Assembly (NCBI RefSeq): GCF_900110555.1
Contig: NZ_FOEE01000011.1
Coordinates: forward strand, 1 to 64,000
Source of the DNA: Trujillonella endophytica
GTDB taxonomy: Bacteria; Actinomycetota; Actinomycetes; Mycobacteriales; Geodermatophilaceae
DNA length: 64,000 nucleotides
Reading direction: 5' to 3'
In this document: positions 25,466 to 34,792 of the stretch, in pieces
Position numbering within the stretch: position 1 is the stretch's first letter
Layout of the letters: each line of letters starts with the position of its first letter
The notes under the pieces: generated by a model
Seen by the model: only the letters and a program-made list of their open reading frames with translations
What the model was told of the DNA's origin: nothing
Databases searched by the model: none
Position numbers and translations under genes: made by a program

Positions 25466-26818
25466 GTGCGTCGAGAGGCCAGCGTCCTGCACCTGGACCT
25501 CGACGCCTTCTTCGCCGCCGTCGAGCAGCGCGACAAGCCCTCCCTCCGGGGCCGGCCGGTCGTGGTCGGCGGGGTGGGCGGGCGCGGCGTCGTCGCCACG
25601 GCGTCCTACGAGGCGCGGGCCTTCGGCGCCCGCTCGGCGATGTCGACGGCGGAGGCGCGGCGCCGCTGCCCGGCCGGGACGGCGTTCCTCGGCGGGCGCT
25701 TCCCGGCGTACCGGGCCACCTCCGAGGTGGTGATGTCGCTGCTGCGCGAGCTGTCCCCGCTGGTCGAGCCGGTGTCGATCGACGAGGCGTACGTCGACCT
25801 CGCGGCGGCGCCGGGCAACGACCTGTCCGTCGCGGGGGTCACCGAGCTCGCCCGGGGCCTGAAGGAGCGCATCGCGGCGGCGACCGGCGGGGTGACCGGC
25901 TCGGTCGGCATCGGCAGCTCCAAGCTGATGGCCAAGCTGGGCTCCGAGATGGACAAACCGGACGGCCTGGTCGTCGTCCCGCCCGGCACCGAGCTCGACG
26001 TGCTGCACCCACTGCCGGTGACCTCGCTGGGCGGCGTGGGGCCGGCGACCGCCGAGCGGCTGCACGCGATCGGGGTGCGCACCGTCGGTGACCTGGCCGC
26101 CCGGTCGCTGCCGGACCTGGTCGCCCTGGCCGGCCGCGCGCACGGTGGGGGCCTGTACCAGCTGGCCCGCGCCGAGGACGACCGCGCCGTCGTCCCGGAC
26201 CGGGAGACCAAGTCGGTGTCGGCGGAGGAGACGTTCGAGCGGGACCTGACCGACCGGGCCGTGCTCGGCCGGGAGATCGACGCGATGGCGGGCCGGGTCG
26301 CCGGGCGGCTGCGCGCGGCGGCGTACTCGGGCCGGACGGTCACGCTGAAGCTGCGCCGCTACGACTTCACGACGCTCACCCGGTCCCAGACGCTCCCGCA
26401 GCCCACGGACGACGCGCGGCTGATCTCCGGCATCGCCCACCGGCTGCTCGACGAGGCGGGCACGGCGGGCGGCCTGCGCCTGCTGGGGGTGGGCGTCTCC
26501 GGGCTCTCGCTGTACGCGCAGGGCGACCTCTTCGCGCTGGAGGCCGACGACGAGCCGACCCCCGCGCAGCCCGACGTCCCGGTCGCGGCGGCCGAGCCGG
26601 ACGTCCTGCCCGCCGAGCGGCGCTGGTGGCCGGGGCAGGACGTGCGGCACGAGGAGCTGGGTCCCGGTTGGGTCTGGGGGCGGGGCATCGGCCGGGTGAC
26701 CGTGCGGTTCGAGGGGCCGCGCACCCCGCCCGGGCCGGTGCGCACGTTCGCCGCCGACGACCCGGCCCTGCAGCCGGCCGACCCACCGGACTGGCGCGCG
26801 GACGACCGGCCGCGGTGA
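25466..26818 (+). CDS. dinB: DNA polymerase IV (Y-family)
   Basis: Translesion polymerase. The 450-residue protein carries HLDLDAFFAAVEQRDKPSLR, the catalytic SIDEAYVDL, the helix-hairpin-helix TSLGGVGPATAERLHAIGV, the little-finger region and a clamp-binding motif QGDLF (about residue 352). A C-terminal extension of about 90 residues with RRWWPGQDV and GPGWVWGRGIGRVTVRFEG is typical of one actinobacterial DinB subgroup. GTG 25466 sits 6 nt after GACAAT, consistent with a leaderless mRNA. No LexA box is seen upstream, so SOS control is not indicated. It is followed by a PPOX-type gene. Confidence 0.96.
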   Translation: MRREASVLHLDLDAFFAAVEQRDKPSLRGRPVVVGGVGGRGVVATASYEARAFGARSAMSTAEARRRCPAGTAFLGGRFPAYRATSEVVMSLLRELSPLVEPVSIDEAYVDLAAAPGNDLSVAGVTELARGLKERIAAATGGVTGSVGIGSSKLMAKLGSEMDKPDGLVVVPPGTELDVLHPLPVTSLGGVGPATAERLHAIGVRTVGDLAARSLPDLVALAGRAHGGGLYQLARAEDDRAVVPDRETKSVSAEETFERDLTDRAVLGREIDAMAGRVAGRLRAAAYSGRTVTLKLRRYDFTTLTRSQTLPQPTDDARLISGIAHRLLDEAGTAGGLRLLGVGVSGLSLYAQGDLFALEADDEPTPAQPDVPVAAAEPDVLPAERRWWPGQDVRHEELGPGWVWGRGIGRVTVRFEGPRTPPGPVRTFAADDPALQPADPPDWRADDRPR

Positions 26819-26843
26819 GCCGTGCCGGCGGGACACTGCGCCC

Positions 26844-27290
26844 ATGGCGAGCTGGCAGCAGATCGAGGCCGAGGTGCCGGCCCTCGCGGCGCTCGTGCGG
26901 GAGGCGTTCGCCGCGTCGCGGCACGCGACCATGGCGACCCTCCGGGCGGACGGGGGGCCGCGGATCAGCGGCACCGAGGTGGACTTCGCCGCCGACGGCG
27001 AGCTGCGGATCGGGTCGATGACCGGCGCGGTGAAGGCGCGCGACCTGCTCCGCGATCCGCGGCTCGCGCTGCACAGCCCGACCGTGGACCCGGGCGAGGA
27101 CGGCGCGGCCTGGCCCGGCGAGGCGAAGGTCGCGGGGCGGGCGGTCGGGGAGGGGGAGGCCGACGACGCGCACGTGTTCCGGCTCGACCTCACCGAGGTG
27201 GTCTGGACCGGCCACACCGCCGACCGGACGGCGCTCCGCATCCTGTCGTGGCATCCCGGCCGCGGTCTCGAGGAGCACGTCCGCACCTGA
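26844..27290 (+). CDS. Pyridoxamine 5'-phosphate oxidase-fold (flavin-binding) protein
   Basis: 148-residue split-barrel protein of the PPOX superfamily. It reads SRHATMATLRADGGPRISGT (substrate/flavin strand), GSMTGAVKARDLLRDPRLAL and RLDLTEVVWTG near the end, the pattern of the F420- or FMN-dependent small oxidoreductases abundant in actinobacteria. The cofactor is undecided from sequence. ATG 26844 lies 25 nt after the dinB stop; GACACT six nt before the ATG could also start a leaderless transcript. Confidence 0.85.
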   Translation: MASWQQIEAEVPALAALVREAFAASRHATMATLRADGGPRISGTEVDFAADGELRIGSMTGAVKARDLLRDPRLALHSPTVDPGEDGAAWPGEAKVAGRAVGEGEADDAHVFRLDLTEVVWTGHTADRTALRILSWHPGRGLEEHVRT

Positions 27291-27327
27291 CCGACGGGCC
27301 GGCGACCGCGCGGGAGACCATGGGCGC

Positions 27328-27933
27328 ATGACGGAAGCGAGCGCTCCTCCCCCCAGTGCCTGGGCGCGGATGACGGAGGCCGACCCGGGTCACTCGGCCG
27401 CCTACGTGCAGCGCTTCCGCACGATGGCCGAGCGGGGCGTGGACATCGTGGGCGAGGCGCGGCTGATCGACGCGATGCTGCCGCGCGGCTCGCGGGTGCT
27501 CGACGCGGGCTGCGGCCCGGGCCGGATCGGCGGGCACCTGGCACGCGCCGGGCACGACGTCGTCGGGGTGGACGTCGACCCGGTCCTCATCGCGGCCGCC
27601 GAGGCCGACCACCCCGGGCCGCGCTGGCTGGTCGGCGACCTGGCGCTGCTGGACCTGCCCGACCGGTTCGACGCGATCGTGTGCGCGGGCAACGTCGTCA
27701 CGTTCCTCGCCCCGAGCACGCGGGGTGAGGTGCTGCGCCGGTTACGCGCCCACCTGGCTCCCGACGGGCGGGCGGTGGTCGGCTTCGGCGCCGGCCGCGA
27801 CTACCCCTTCGACGACTTCCTCGCCGACGCGCGCGGTGCCGGGCTGATCCCCTCGCTGCTGCTGTCGACGTGGCACCTGCACCCGTTCACCGAGGAGTCG
27901 GACTTCCTGGTGGCGGTGCTGACCGCCGCCTGA
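27328..27933 (+). CDS. Class I SAM-dependent methyltransferase
   Basis: 201 residues with motif I RVLDAGCGPGRIGGHLARAG (about 57-76), the acidic turn GVDVDPVLI, the motif II region DRFDAIVCAGNVVTFL and a post-motif strand GRAVVGFGAG. The layout is that of small-molecule methyltransferases related to UbiE/Tam. The substrate is unknown. It begins at ATG 27328 and ends at a large inverted repeat; it may be transcribed with the upstream PPOX gene 37 nt away. Confidence 0.88.
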   Translation: MTEASAPPPSAWARMTEADPGHSAAYVQRFRTMAERGVDIVGEARLIDAMLPRGSRVLDAGCGPGRIGGHLARAGHDVVGVDVDPVLIAAAEADHPGPRWLVGDLALLDLPDRFDAIVCAGNVVTFLAPSTRGEVLRRLRAHLAPDGRAVVGFGAGRDYPFDDFLADARGAGLIPSLLLSTWHLHPFTEESDFLVAVLTAA

Positions 27934-27936
27934 TCC

Positions 27937-28005
27937 GGGCAATTCCGCGCTTCCGCCCCGGTGCAATTCCGCGCTTCTGCACCGCGCGGAAGCGCGGAAT
28001 TGCCC
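27937..28005. repeat. Triple-copy palindromic element with alternative hairpins
   Basis: GGGCAATTCCGCGCTTCCGC (27937-27956) is matched 20 of 20 by its inverted copy at 27986-28005. A second direct copy (27963-27980, two bases shorter and one base different) lies between them, so the right arm can pair with either left arm. It fills the gap between the convergent methyltransferase and PucR-type regulator genes and probably terminates both. Confidence 0.85.
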
Positions 28006-28039
28006 AGGGGAGCCCGGGGGAGCCCGGCTCGGGTGTTCC

Positions 28040-29224
28040 TCAGGTGGCCGGGACCGCCAGAGCCACGGTCAGCTCCAGGACGGTGCGCGGATCGTCGAGC
28101 CGGTCACCGAACAGGTCGCGCAGCTGCCCCATGCGGTAGCGCACGGTCTGCGGGTGCACGAACAGCTCCGCGGCCACCCGGTCGCGCCGGCCGTGGTGCA
28201 GCAGCCACGAGCGCAGGGTCTCGACGAGCTTCTCGCGGGCCGTGGCGCCGACGCGGTCCAGCGGTGCCAGCACCCGGGTCCGCAGGTCGGCCAGTGCGGT
28301 GGCGTCGGCACGCAGCACCAGCTCCGCCAGCCGCTCCTCGGTGTCCAGCGGCGCCGTCCCCTCGGCCCGCAGCCCCAGCTGCACGGCCCGCTGGGCGCGC
28401 GCGTAGGAGGCCTGCGCCGCCGTCCACGAGCGTGGCGGGCCGACGACGGCGTCCTTGCCCTGCAGCGCGGCCAGCAGCGGCCCCCGCCCGCGGCCCTCCG
28501 CGTCCGGGACGAGCAGCGCCACGCGCTCGGGGCCGGGCAGGTCGCCGGCCGGGAGCTCCTCGGCGCTGACCAGGGTCCGCACGTCCAGGGTGGAGAGCAC
28601 CGCCCGGGCGTGCGTCTCGGGCAGCAGGACGGCGGTGAGGGTGCGCGGCGGCAGCCACTCCGCCCGCTCGGCGGCCGCGGTGAGGTCGTGCAGGGGTCGG
28701 CCGGCCACGAGCACGGCCGCCAGCCGCTCCAGGTGCCGGCGGCGGGCGCGGCCGGTGGAGGCGAGCTCGTCGGCGTGCCCCGCGACGCTGGAGGCCGACA
28801 GCTGGTCGATGTAGGCGAAGACGAGCTCGGCGAACCGCGCCAGCCCCTCCGCCGACATGCCGGCGGCCACGGCCGCGCCGCTCATGTGCCGCCAGGACAC
28901 CCGCGCCCCGACCCGGAAGGCGGCCAGCAGCGCGTCCATCGACCGTCCGCTGCGCGCCTCACCCCGCCCGAGGGCGTAGGCGCCGTCCAGCGCGGGGCCG
29001 ATCGGCCGGCTGGGGTCGCCCCCGCCGGTGGCCAGGTTGAGGAAGCCGCCGAGGGCCACCTGGACGGCGCGCTCGATGGTGCGGCCCATGTCGCCGCTGA
29101 AGGCCCCGGCGTAGCTCGGCACCTCGACGACGATGGTCGCGATCGTGGACTCCGCGACCGCGGGCAGCTGCTCGGTGAGCGCCGTCACGACGTGCGGCGG
29201 GAACGGTGAGTCATCCTCGGCCAC
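28040..29224 (-). CDS. PucR-type helix-turn-helix transcriptional regulator
   Basis: 394 residues. The N-terminal helical region (about 15-165) is followed by a GGDEF-like/PucR linker segment and a C-terminal HTH_30-type domain: LVETLRSWLLHHGRRDRVAA, then ELFVHPQTVRYRMGQLRDLF. That is the PucR/CdaR activator signature. GTG 29224 was chosen since GGGG lies 8 nt upstream; GTG 29230 is an in-frame alternative. It is divergent from the reductase-desaturase operon across a 93-bp, comparatively AT-rich gap (29225-29317), so it is the likely regulator of that operon, perhaps sensing membrane fatty-acid status. That role is inferred from position. Confidence 0.88.
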   Translation of the reverse strand: MAEDDSPFPPHVVTALTEQLPAVAESTIATIVVEVPSYAGAFSGDMGRTIERAVQVALGGFLNLATGGGDPSRPIGPALDGAYALGRGEARSGRSMDALLAAFRVGARVSWRHMSGAAVAAGMSAEGLARFAELVFAYIDQLSASSVAGHADELASTGRARRRHLERLAAVLVAGRPLHDLTAAAERAEWLPPRTLTAVLLPETHARAVLSTLDVRTLVSAEELPAGDLPGPERVALLVPDAEGRGRGPLLAALQGKDAVVGPPRSWTAAQASYARAQRAVQLGLRAEGTAPLDTEERLAELVLRADATALADLRTRVLAPLDRVGATAREKLVETLRSWLLHHGRRDRVAAELFVHPQTVRYRMGQLRDLFGDRLDDPRTVLELTVALAVPAT

Positions 29225-29317
29225 TGCCACCCCTTTTGTCTCCGACGAACAAAGTATGCCGCCCGATTCACGTCCGGAGCACAGGTACTTAGCCCGAAAA
29301 TTGGGAAACCTCGAGAC

Positions 29318-30427
29318 ATGACCGTTATGCAGCCGAGTCCTTCCCCGACCCGGCCCCGGCTGACGGCGCTGCGCGACCGGCTGCTCCGGATCGCCGAGCT
29401 CGCGACGACGCCGCTGCTGCCGCAGGACTACCTCGACATGGTCGACCCGCTGCGCTCCGGTGCGGCACTGCGCGGCCGCGTCGAGGCGGTCCACCGGGAG
29501 ACCCGGGACGCCGCGACGCTCGTGATCCGCCCGGGCCGCGACTGGCTCCCCCACGTGCCGGGCCAGTACGTGCGCATCGGCGTCGACGTCGACGGCGTCC
29601 GCCAGTGGCGCGCCTACTCGATCACCTCGGTGCTCGGCCGGGCGGACGGCTGCTTCACCATCACGGTCAAGGCGATCCCGGACGGCACCGTCAGCAACCA
29701 CCTGGTGCACCGCACCCAGCCCGGCACGCTGCTGCACCTGGACCAGGCGACCGGCGAGTTCGTGCTGCCGCGGCCGTGCCCGGGCAAGACGCTGTTCGTG
29801 ACCGCGGGCTCCGGCATCACCCCGGTGATGGGGATCCTGCGCAACCTGGCCGACGAGGACGCCGCCGACGTCGTCCTCGTGCACTCCGCGCCCACGGCCG
29901 ACGACGTCATCTTCGCCAACGAGCTGCGCGGGATGGCGGCCACCGGCCGGATCCGGCTGGTCGAGCAGCACACCGACACCGCCGGCATGCTCGGCGCCGC
30001 CGACATCGCCGCCCTGGTCCCCGACCTGGCCGAGCGCTCCACCTGGGCCTGCGGGCCGGTCGGGATGCTGGAGGCGCTCGAGGCGCACTGGGCCGGCGCC
30101 GGCCTCGCCGACCGGCTGTACACCGAGCGCTTCCGGCCGACCGTGATCGCCGCGGACGGCGAGGGCGGCACGGTCACGTTCACCGCCGACGGGACGACGG
30201 TCGACGCCGACGGCGCCACCCCGATCCTCGACGCCGCCGAGGCCGCCGGAGTCCTCATGCCGAGCGGCTGCCGCATGGGCATCTGCTTCGGCTGCGTCCT
30301 CCCCCTGCGCGAGGGGGCCGTGCGCGACCTGCGCACCGGCGAGGTCACCACCGCCGCCCCGGGCGACGGCGTCGTCGTCCAGACCTGCATCAGCGCAGCC
30401 GCCGGCGCCTGCCAGCTCGACCACTGA
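29318..30427 (+). CDS. Ferredoxin reductase-like flavoprotein with C-terminal 2Fe-2S domain
   Basis: 369-residue electron-transfer protein. A FAD-binding barrel (about 45-150; GQYVRIGVDVDG, RAYSITS), an NAD(P)-binding domain (about 150-270; FVTAGSGITPVMGILRNL, TWACGPVGMLEALEAHW) and a plant-type 2Fe-2S ferredoxin domain at the C-terminus (CRMGICFGC plus a distant Cys in VVQTCIS). The architecture matches the reductases that feed electrons to membrane stearoyl-type desaturases, such as Rv3230c with DesA3 in Mycobacterium tuberculosis. It starts 38 nt before the desaturase gene and should form its redox partner. Confidence 0.93.
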   Translation: MTVMQPSPSPTRPRLTALRDRLLRIAELATTPLLPQDYLDMVDPLRSGAALRGRVEAVHRETRDAATLVIRPGRDWLPHVPGQYVRIGVDVDGVRQWRAYSITSVLGRADGCFTITVKAIPDGTVSNHLVHRTQPGTLLHLDQATGEFVLPRPCPGKTLFVTAGSGITPVMGILRNLADEDAADVVLVHSAPTADDVIFANELRGMAATGRIRLVEQHTDTAGMLGAADIAALVPDLAERSTWACGPVGMLEALEAHWAGAGLADRLYTERFRPTVIAADGEGGTVTFTADGTTVDADGATPILDAAEAAGVLMPSGCRMGICFGCVLPLREGAVRDLRTGEVTTAAPGDGVVVQTCISAAAGACQLDH

Positions 30428-30465
30428 TCCCCGTCCGAGACCGACCCCCCGAGGAGCCGGACCGC

Positions 30466-31665
30466 ATGACCGCCATCCAGAAGAAGTCCGACAACCCGAT
30501 CGCCCACCTCACCGCCGAGGACATCGAGCTCCTGGGCAAGCAGCTCGACGCGATCCGGCAGAGCGTGCTCGACGAGCGCGGCGAGTCCGACGCGCGGTAC
30601 ATCCGCACCGTCATCGACGTGCACCGCAAGGTGGAGCTGGGTAGCCGGGCCGTCCTGCTGGCCTCGGGCTTCCCGCCCGCGTGGATCCTCGGGACGATCG
30701 GCCTCTCGGTGGCCAAGATCCTCGAGAACATGGAGATCGGGCACAACATCCTGCACGGCCAGTGGGACTGGATGCGGGACCCGAAGATCCACTCCACGAC
30801 GTGGGAGTGGGACATGGCCAGCCCGGCCGTGCAGTGGAAGCACTCGCACAACCAGCTGCACCACACGTACACGAACGTGATCGGCAAGGACAACGACCTC
30901 GGGTACGGCATCATGCGGGTCGACGAGGACCAGAAGTGGGCCCCCGGCCACCTGCTGCAGCCGGTGTGGAGCTTCCTCAACGCCTGCTTCTTCGAGTACG
31001 GCATCGCCGCCTACGACCTCGAGCTCGGCGCCGTGATCGCGAAGGGTCAGACGAAGGATCCGGAGTTCCGCCGCCGCGGCAAGGAGGTGCTCCGCAAGAT
31101 CGGGCGTCAGGTGCGCAAGGACTACGTCGTCCACCCGCTGCTGTCCGGGCCGAACTTCGTGCCGACCCTGGCGGCCAACTTCGTGGCCAACGTCGTCCGC
31201 AACCTGTGGTCGAACTCGGTCATCCTCTGCGGGCACTTCCCCGAGGGCGTCGAGACGTTCGAGAAGCGCTCGATCGAGGGCGAGACCAAGGGCGAGTGGT
31301 ACGTCCGGCAGATGCTCGGCTCGGCCAACATCTCCGGCGGCAAGCTCATGCACCTCATGACCGGGAACCTGTCGCGCCAGATCGAGCACCACCTGTTCCC
31401 CGACCTGCCGAGCAACCGGTACGCGGAGATCTCGCCACAGGTGAAGGCCCTGTTCGAGGAGTACGGCCTGAACTACCACGAGGCGCCGCTGCCCCAGCAG
31501 GTCTACTCGGCCTGGCACAAGATCTTCCGGCTCTCGCTCCCCAACGGGTGGCTGGACAACACGACGCCGGCGAACCTCCCGAAGCAGCTGGTCAAGCTGT
31601 GGAAGATGTCGACCGGCTCCAGAACGGTCCGCCGCCGGCTGACGCTGGCCGAGATGGCCGGCTGA
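30466..31665 (+). CDS. Membrane fatty acid (acyl-CoA) desaturase
   Basis: Introduces a double bond into fatty acyl chains, using electrons from the upstream reductase. The 399-residue protein carries three histidine clusters: GHNILHGQWDW, HSHNQLHHTYTN and RQIEHHLFPDLP, which bind the di-iron centre. A hydrophobic helix (SRAVLLASGFPPAWILGTIG) precedes the first box. It resembles DesA3-type delta-9 desaturases of mycobacteria. GAGGAG precedes ATG 30466. The operon ends at a strong hairpin (31680-31716). The product should adjust membrane fluidity. Confidence 0.94.
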   Translation: MTAIQKKSDNPIAHLTAEDIELLGKQLDAIRQSVLDERGESDARYIRTVIDVHRKVELGSRAVLLASGFPPAWILGTIGLSVAKILENMEIGHNILHGQWDWMRDPKIHSTTWEWDMASPAVQWKHSHNQLHHTYTNVIGKDNDLGYGIMRVDEDQKWAPGHLLQPVWSFLNACFFEYGIAAYDLELGAVIAKGQTKDPEFRRRGKEVLRKIGRQVRKDYVVHPLLSGPNFVPTLAANFVANVVRNLWSNSVILCGHFPEGVETFEKRSIEGETKGEWYVRQMLGSANISGGKLMHLMTGNLSRQIEHHLFPDLPSNRYAEISPQVKALFEEYGLNYHEAPLPQQVYSAWHKIFRLSLPNGWLDNTTPANLPKQLVKLWKMSTGSRTVRRRLTLAEMAG

Positions 31666-31679
31666 CCCGACCTCCGCAT

Positions 31680-31716
31680 CCCGTGGCCCGGAACGCATCG
31701 CGTTCCGGGCCACGGG
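31680..31716 (+). terminator. Perfect 17-bp stem hairpin after the desaturase gene
   Basis: CCCGTGGCCCGGAACGC pairs perfectly with 31700-31716 across a 3-nt loop, 14 nt after the desaturase stop. This is a strong factor-independent-type terminator without a long T-run. Confidence 0.85.
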
Positions 31717-31814
31717 CATTCGACCGTCCGGGCGGGGACGACACCCCTGGACCGCGGCGACGCCCGCCGGGAGCATCGGTCCCTCACCCCGCCGGCGGCC
31801 AGGAGGTCCTGCCG

Positions 31815-32885
31815 ATGCGCCGCAACCTCGCCGCCTTCCTCGACGGCACCTGGAGCGACGACAACACGAACACCAACGTCGTGCAGATCCACGGCCGGGT
31901 GCCGGACGAGGCGCCCGGGGTGCGCCAGGAGCGGTGCTACGTCCGTGGCGTGGGCACGGGGGTGTCCGACCGCCTGATGGGGGGCGCCTTCGGCGTCGGG
32001 GTCGAGGAGAACATCCGCCGCGCGTACGACTTCCTCGCCGAGCGCTACGAGTCAGCCGACGACCACATCCACCTGATCGGCTACAGCCGGGGCGCGTTCA
32101 CCGCCCGCAGTCTCGCCGGGATGATCGCCAAGTGCGGGCTCATCAGCGCGGCCGACCTCCCCGCGGAGGCCGTCTTCCGGCGGTACCGCGACACCGCCGC
32201 GCCCGGCCTGCGCGAGCTCCAGCAGGGCGAGGCGCGGCCGCGCACGGCCCAGGACGAACTGCTGCTGGCCCGATCGCGGCTGGTGCGGATCCGCTTCCTC
32301 GGGGTCTTCGACACCGTCGGCGCCCTCGGCATCCCCGGCGGCCTGGGCCGGTGGCTCACCCGCCGCCGCTACGAGTTCCACAACACGAACCTGAGCGGGC
32401 TCGTCGACGTCGCCTGCCACGCGGTGGCCCTGGACGAGCGCCGCGGGCTGTTCATGCCGACGATGTGGACGAGCGTGCCCGTGCCGATGCCCGATCATCC
32501 GACGTCGGTCGAGCAGCGCTGGTTCGTGGGTGGCCACACCAACGTCGGCGGAGGCGGCACCCGGGACCCGCAGCGCAGGAATCCGCTCTCCGTGGTGACC
32601 CGCGAGTGGATCGTCGAGCGGGCGGTGGAGGCCGGGCTGGTCGTCGACCCGCCCTCCCCGGCGCCCACGGGGGAGGAGTGGAACGGGCGGATCGACGACT
32701 GGTCCAGCACGCTCCTGGGCCGCCTCGCCGGCCTGCTGCCCGGCAACCGGCGCCGTTCCCGTCCGGTCCGCGAGACCGTCGCGGAGACCCTGGATCCCGG
32801 CGTCCTGCACCGGTGGGGGACCGGCGATCCGCCCTACCTGCCGCGCAATCCCCACCTGGAGCCCTGGGTGCGGTCGCTGCTGTGA
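31815..32885 (+). CDS. DUF2235-family alpha/beta hydrolase
   Basis: 356 residues beginning MRRNLAAFLDGTWSDDNTNT, the diagnostic DUF2235 N-terminus. The nucleophile elbow is IGYSRGAFTARSLAGMI (GxSxG, Ser near residue 95), with the VFDTVGALGIPGG and RWFVGGHTNVGGG motifs that follow. Members include type VI phospholipase effectors (Tle1), but many free-living actinobacteria carry cytoplasmic forms without secretion genes, as here. AGGAGG precedes ATG 31815. It follows the desaturase terminator, so it is probably its own unit, although a phospholipid link to the upstream genes is attractive. Confidence 0.88.
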   Translation: MRRNLAAFLDGTWSDDNTNTNVVQIHGRVPDEAPGVRQERCYVRGVGTGVSDRLMGGAFGVGVEENIRRAYDFLAERYESADDHIHLIGYSRGAFTARSLAGMIAKCGLISAADLPAEAVFRRYRDTAAPGLRELQQGEARPRTAQDELLLARSRLVRIRFLGVFDTVGALGIPGGLGRWLTRRRYEFHNTNLSGLVDVACHAVALDERRGLFMPTMWTSVPVPMPDHPTSVEQRWFVGGHTNVGGGGTRDPQRRNPLSVVTREWIVERAVEAGLVVDPPSPAPTGEEWNGRIDDWSSTLLGRLAGLLPGNRRRSRPVRETVAETLDPGVLHRWGTGDPPYLPRNPHLEPWVRSLL

Positions 32886-32898
32886 CGGCGGTCCGCCC

Positions 32899-33777
32899 TC
32901 AGACCAGCTGCAGCCGCCGCTCGGAGCGGCGCAGCACGATCCGCTGACCCCACGTGAGGGTCAGCCGGTCGGCCTCCAGCCCGTCACCGAAGGCCACCAG
33001 CCCGTCGGACTCCACCGCCAACTCCAGCGCAGCACCGGCGGCCAGCAGCCCCTCGGTGCACGTCGTCCCCGTGGCCGGCGACGGCCACGCCTCGCGCACG
33101 AACCAGGCCAGCCCCGGATCGGTCGGGACCGGCAGCGGCAGGCCGCTGCGCCGCTCCAGCCAGGCCGAGCGGCACCAGCCGGTCGCGCCGGTGCCCGTGG
33201 AGACCAGAACCCCCGACGACGCCTGCCGCTCCGGCTCGGCCCCGGGCGCGGTGAGCCGGTAGCGCGCGGTCTGGTGGGTCGGGGAGCCCACGTACACCTC
33301 GTTGAGCGCCCGCAGCACCTGCCCGTCGTCGGCCACGGCCTCCACCATCGTCAGGGGCGTGGGCGCCGGCCGGTCCCGCAGCAGGGCGGCGACGTCGTCC
33401 GGCCGGTGCCGCACCAGGACGCCGGCGTTGCGGCCGGGCTCGGGGTCGACGCCGATCACCGGCTGCCCGTCCAGGTACTTGGCGACGTTGGCGACCAGCC
33501 CGTCCTGCCCGACGACGAGGACGACGTCGTCCGGGCCGAACAGGTAGCGGGAGAGGTCGGCCCGCTCGACGCCGCCGCGCCGCCAGTCGACCGGGATGCC
33601 CGCCGTCGCCGCGGCCATCGCCCGGGTCACCGCGGCGTCGCGCTCGACTACCTCGGCGAGGTCACGGCCACGGCTGCGCAGGAAGAACCCCGCCTGCGCG
33701 GCCGTGCCGTGCCGGGCGACCAGCTCCCGCAGCTCGGTGCTGCGGGAGACCACGACCACCCGCGGAGCCAGGGTCAC
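32899..33777 (-). CDS. NAD-kinase-like protein in an SPFH operon
   Basis: 292 residues with the diacylglycerol/NAD kinase fold. It shows [18 protein letters not shown] (GGDG-like motif with the catalytic Asp kept but the second Gly replaced by Gln), [34 protein letters not shown] (the Asn-Glu motif) and [16 protein letters not shown] (the STPTGSTAY equivalent). The core residues for NAD binding are therefore present but drifted, so it may phosphorylate NAD(H), bind it, or act on a related dinucleotide. GTG 33777 overlaps the stop of the SPFH gene by 4 nt (GTGA). A true housekeeping NAD kinase would be expected elsewhere in the genome. Its control by a putative NrtR operator supports an NAD role. 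Confidence 0.78.
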   Translation of the reverse strand: MTLAPRVVVVSRSTELRELVARHGTAAQAGFFLRSRGRDLAEVVERDAAVTRAMAAATAGIPVDWRRGGVERADLSRYLFGPDDVVLVVGQDGLVANVAKYLDGQPVIGVDPEPGRNAGVLVRHRPDDVAALLRDRPAPTPLTMVEAVADDGQVLRALNEVYVGSPTHQTARYRLTAPGAEPERQASSGVLVSTGTGATGWCRSAWLERRSGLPLPVPTDPGLAWFVREAWPSPATGTTCTEGLLAAGAALELAVESDGLVAFGDGLEADRLTLTWGQRIVLRRSERRLQLV

Positions 33778-34772
33778 CGGGCACCGCCGAGCCGAGCCAG
33801 CACCGGGGTCAGCAGGTCGGGGGTGAGCACCAGGCTGTCGATCTTGGGCAGGCTCGTGGCCAGCTCGCGGGCGGCGACGGCCAGCAGCAGGTCGGCCGGG
33901 ATCTCGGCGTGCGCGGTGAGGTACGCCGACGTCGCGTCGCCGCGGGCCGCGCCGGCCAGCCGCTCGGCCTCGGCCCGGACCTGCGCCGCCCGCTGGTCGC
34001 GGCGGGCCTGCGCCTCGCTGGCCACCTCCGCGGCCGCCGCCGCGTGCTCGGCCTCCCGCCGGGCGTTCACCCCGCGCTGGCCGACCAGTTCCTCCTCGCG
34101 CCGGGCCAGCTCGATCTGGTTGGCCAACTCGTTCTCGCTGATGGCGCGCTCGCGCTCGACCGCCAGCGCCCGCCGCTCGTAGGTGGCCCGGTCGGCCTCC
34201 TGCTGCACCCGTTCGCGGGTGGGGGTCTGCAGGGCCCGCTCGACGTCGGCCTCCGGCCGGACGGCGACCACGCGGACCCCGATGACGGCGACGCCGGTCT
34301 CCGCCAGCCGCGTGTCGGCGGCCAGCCCGCGCTCGACGGTGTCCCGGATCGGCGCGACGCCGCGGGTCAGCGCCGTGGCCAGGTCGATGCCGGTCAGCAG
34401 GTCCAGGGCGTGCTGCTGCGCCGACTCGGTCAGCAGGCCGGCGACCTGCTCCAGGGGGGTCCCCCGCCAGACGCCGGTGCCGGGATCGATCGAGAAGTCC
34501 ACGCGCGCGGCGGCCAGGCCGGGGTCGATCACGCGGAAGGTCAGCGTCATCTGCACCGTGACGTCCTGGAAGTCCGCCGTCCGGGCGTGGAAGAGCAGGG
34601 GGAGCTCGCGGTCGTCGACCGGGACCTCCGACAGCACGGCCGACAGCGGGCGGAACCAGAAGCTCGCGCCGGTGGCGCCCTGGACCACGCGGCCGTTGCG
34701 CACGTGCAGGACGTGCGCGGTGGCGCTGCTGCGCAGGTGGCGCACGAGCGGATAGCGGGTGATGTCGGCCAT
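33774..34772 (-). CDS. SPFH/Band 7 domain protein
   Basis: 332 residues of stomatin/prohibitin type but with no N-terminal membrane helix. An SPFH core (about 30-175; [40 protein letters not shown]) is followed by a long Ala/Arg/Glu coiled coil (about 180-290) and a C-terminal helix [24 protein letters not shown] proteins form large rings or scaffolds, usually membrane-linked. GAGGAGG precedes ATG 34772. It is coupled by a 4-nt overlap to the NAD-kinase-like gene and transcribed from a promoter overlapped by two operators shared with the divergent NUDIX regulator. Confidence 0.88.
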   Translation of the reverse strand: MADITRYPLVRHLRSSATAHVLHVRNGRVVQGATGASFWFRPLSAVLSEVPVDDRELPLLFHARTADFQDVTVQMTLTFRVIDPGLAAARVDFSIDPGTGVWRGTPLEQVAGLLTESAQQHALDLLTGIDLATALTRGVAPIRDTVERGLAADTRLAETGVAVIGVRVVAVRPEADVERALQTPTRERVQQEADRATYERRALAVERERAISENELANQIELARREEELVGQRGVNARREAEHAAAAAEVASEAQARRDQRAAQVRAEAERLAGAARGDATSAYLTAHAEIPADLLLAVAARELATSLPKIDSLVLTPDLLTPVLARLGGAR

Positions 34773-34792
34773 CGGGGCCTCCTCGGTGGATG

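Noticed and set aside
31680-31716. Attachment site or small RNA
   Set aside because: A 17-bp perfect stem just after a stop codon is explained by a terminator; nothing else supports an att site.
31815-32885. Type VI secretion effector (Tle1-like)
   Set aside because: The DUF2235 domain alone does not show this; no secretion, VgrG or immunity gene is present.
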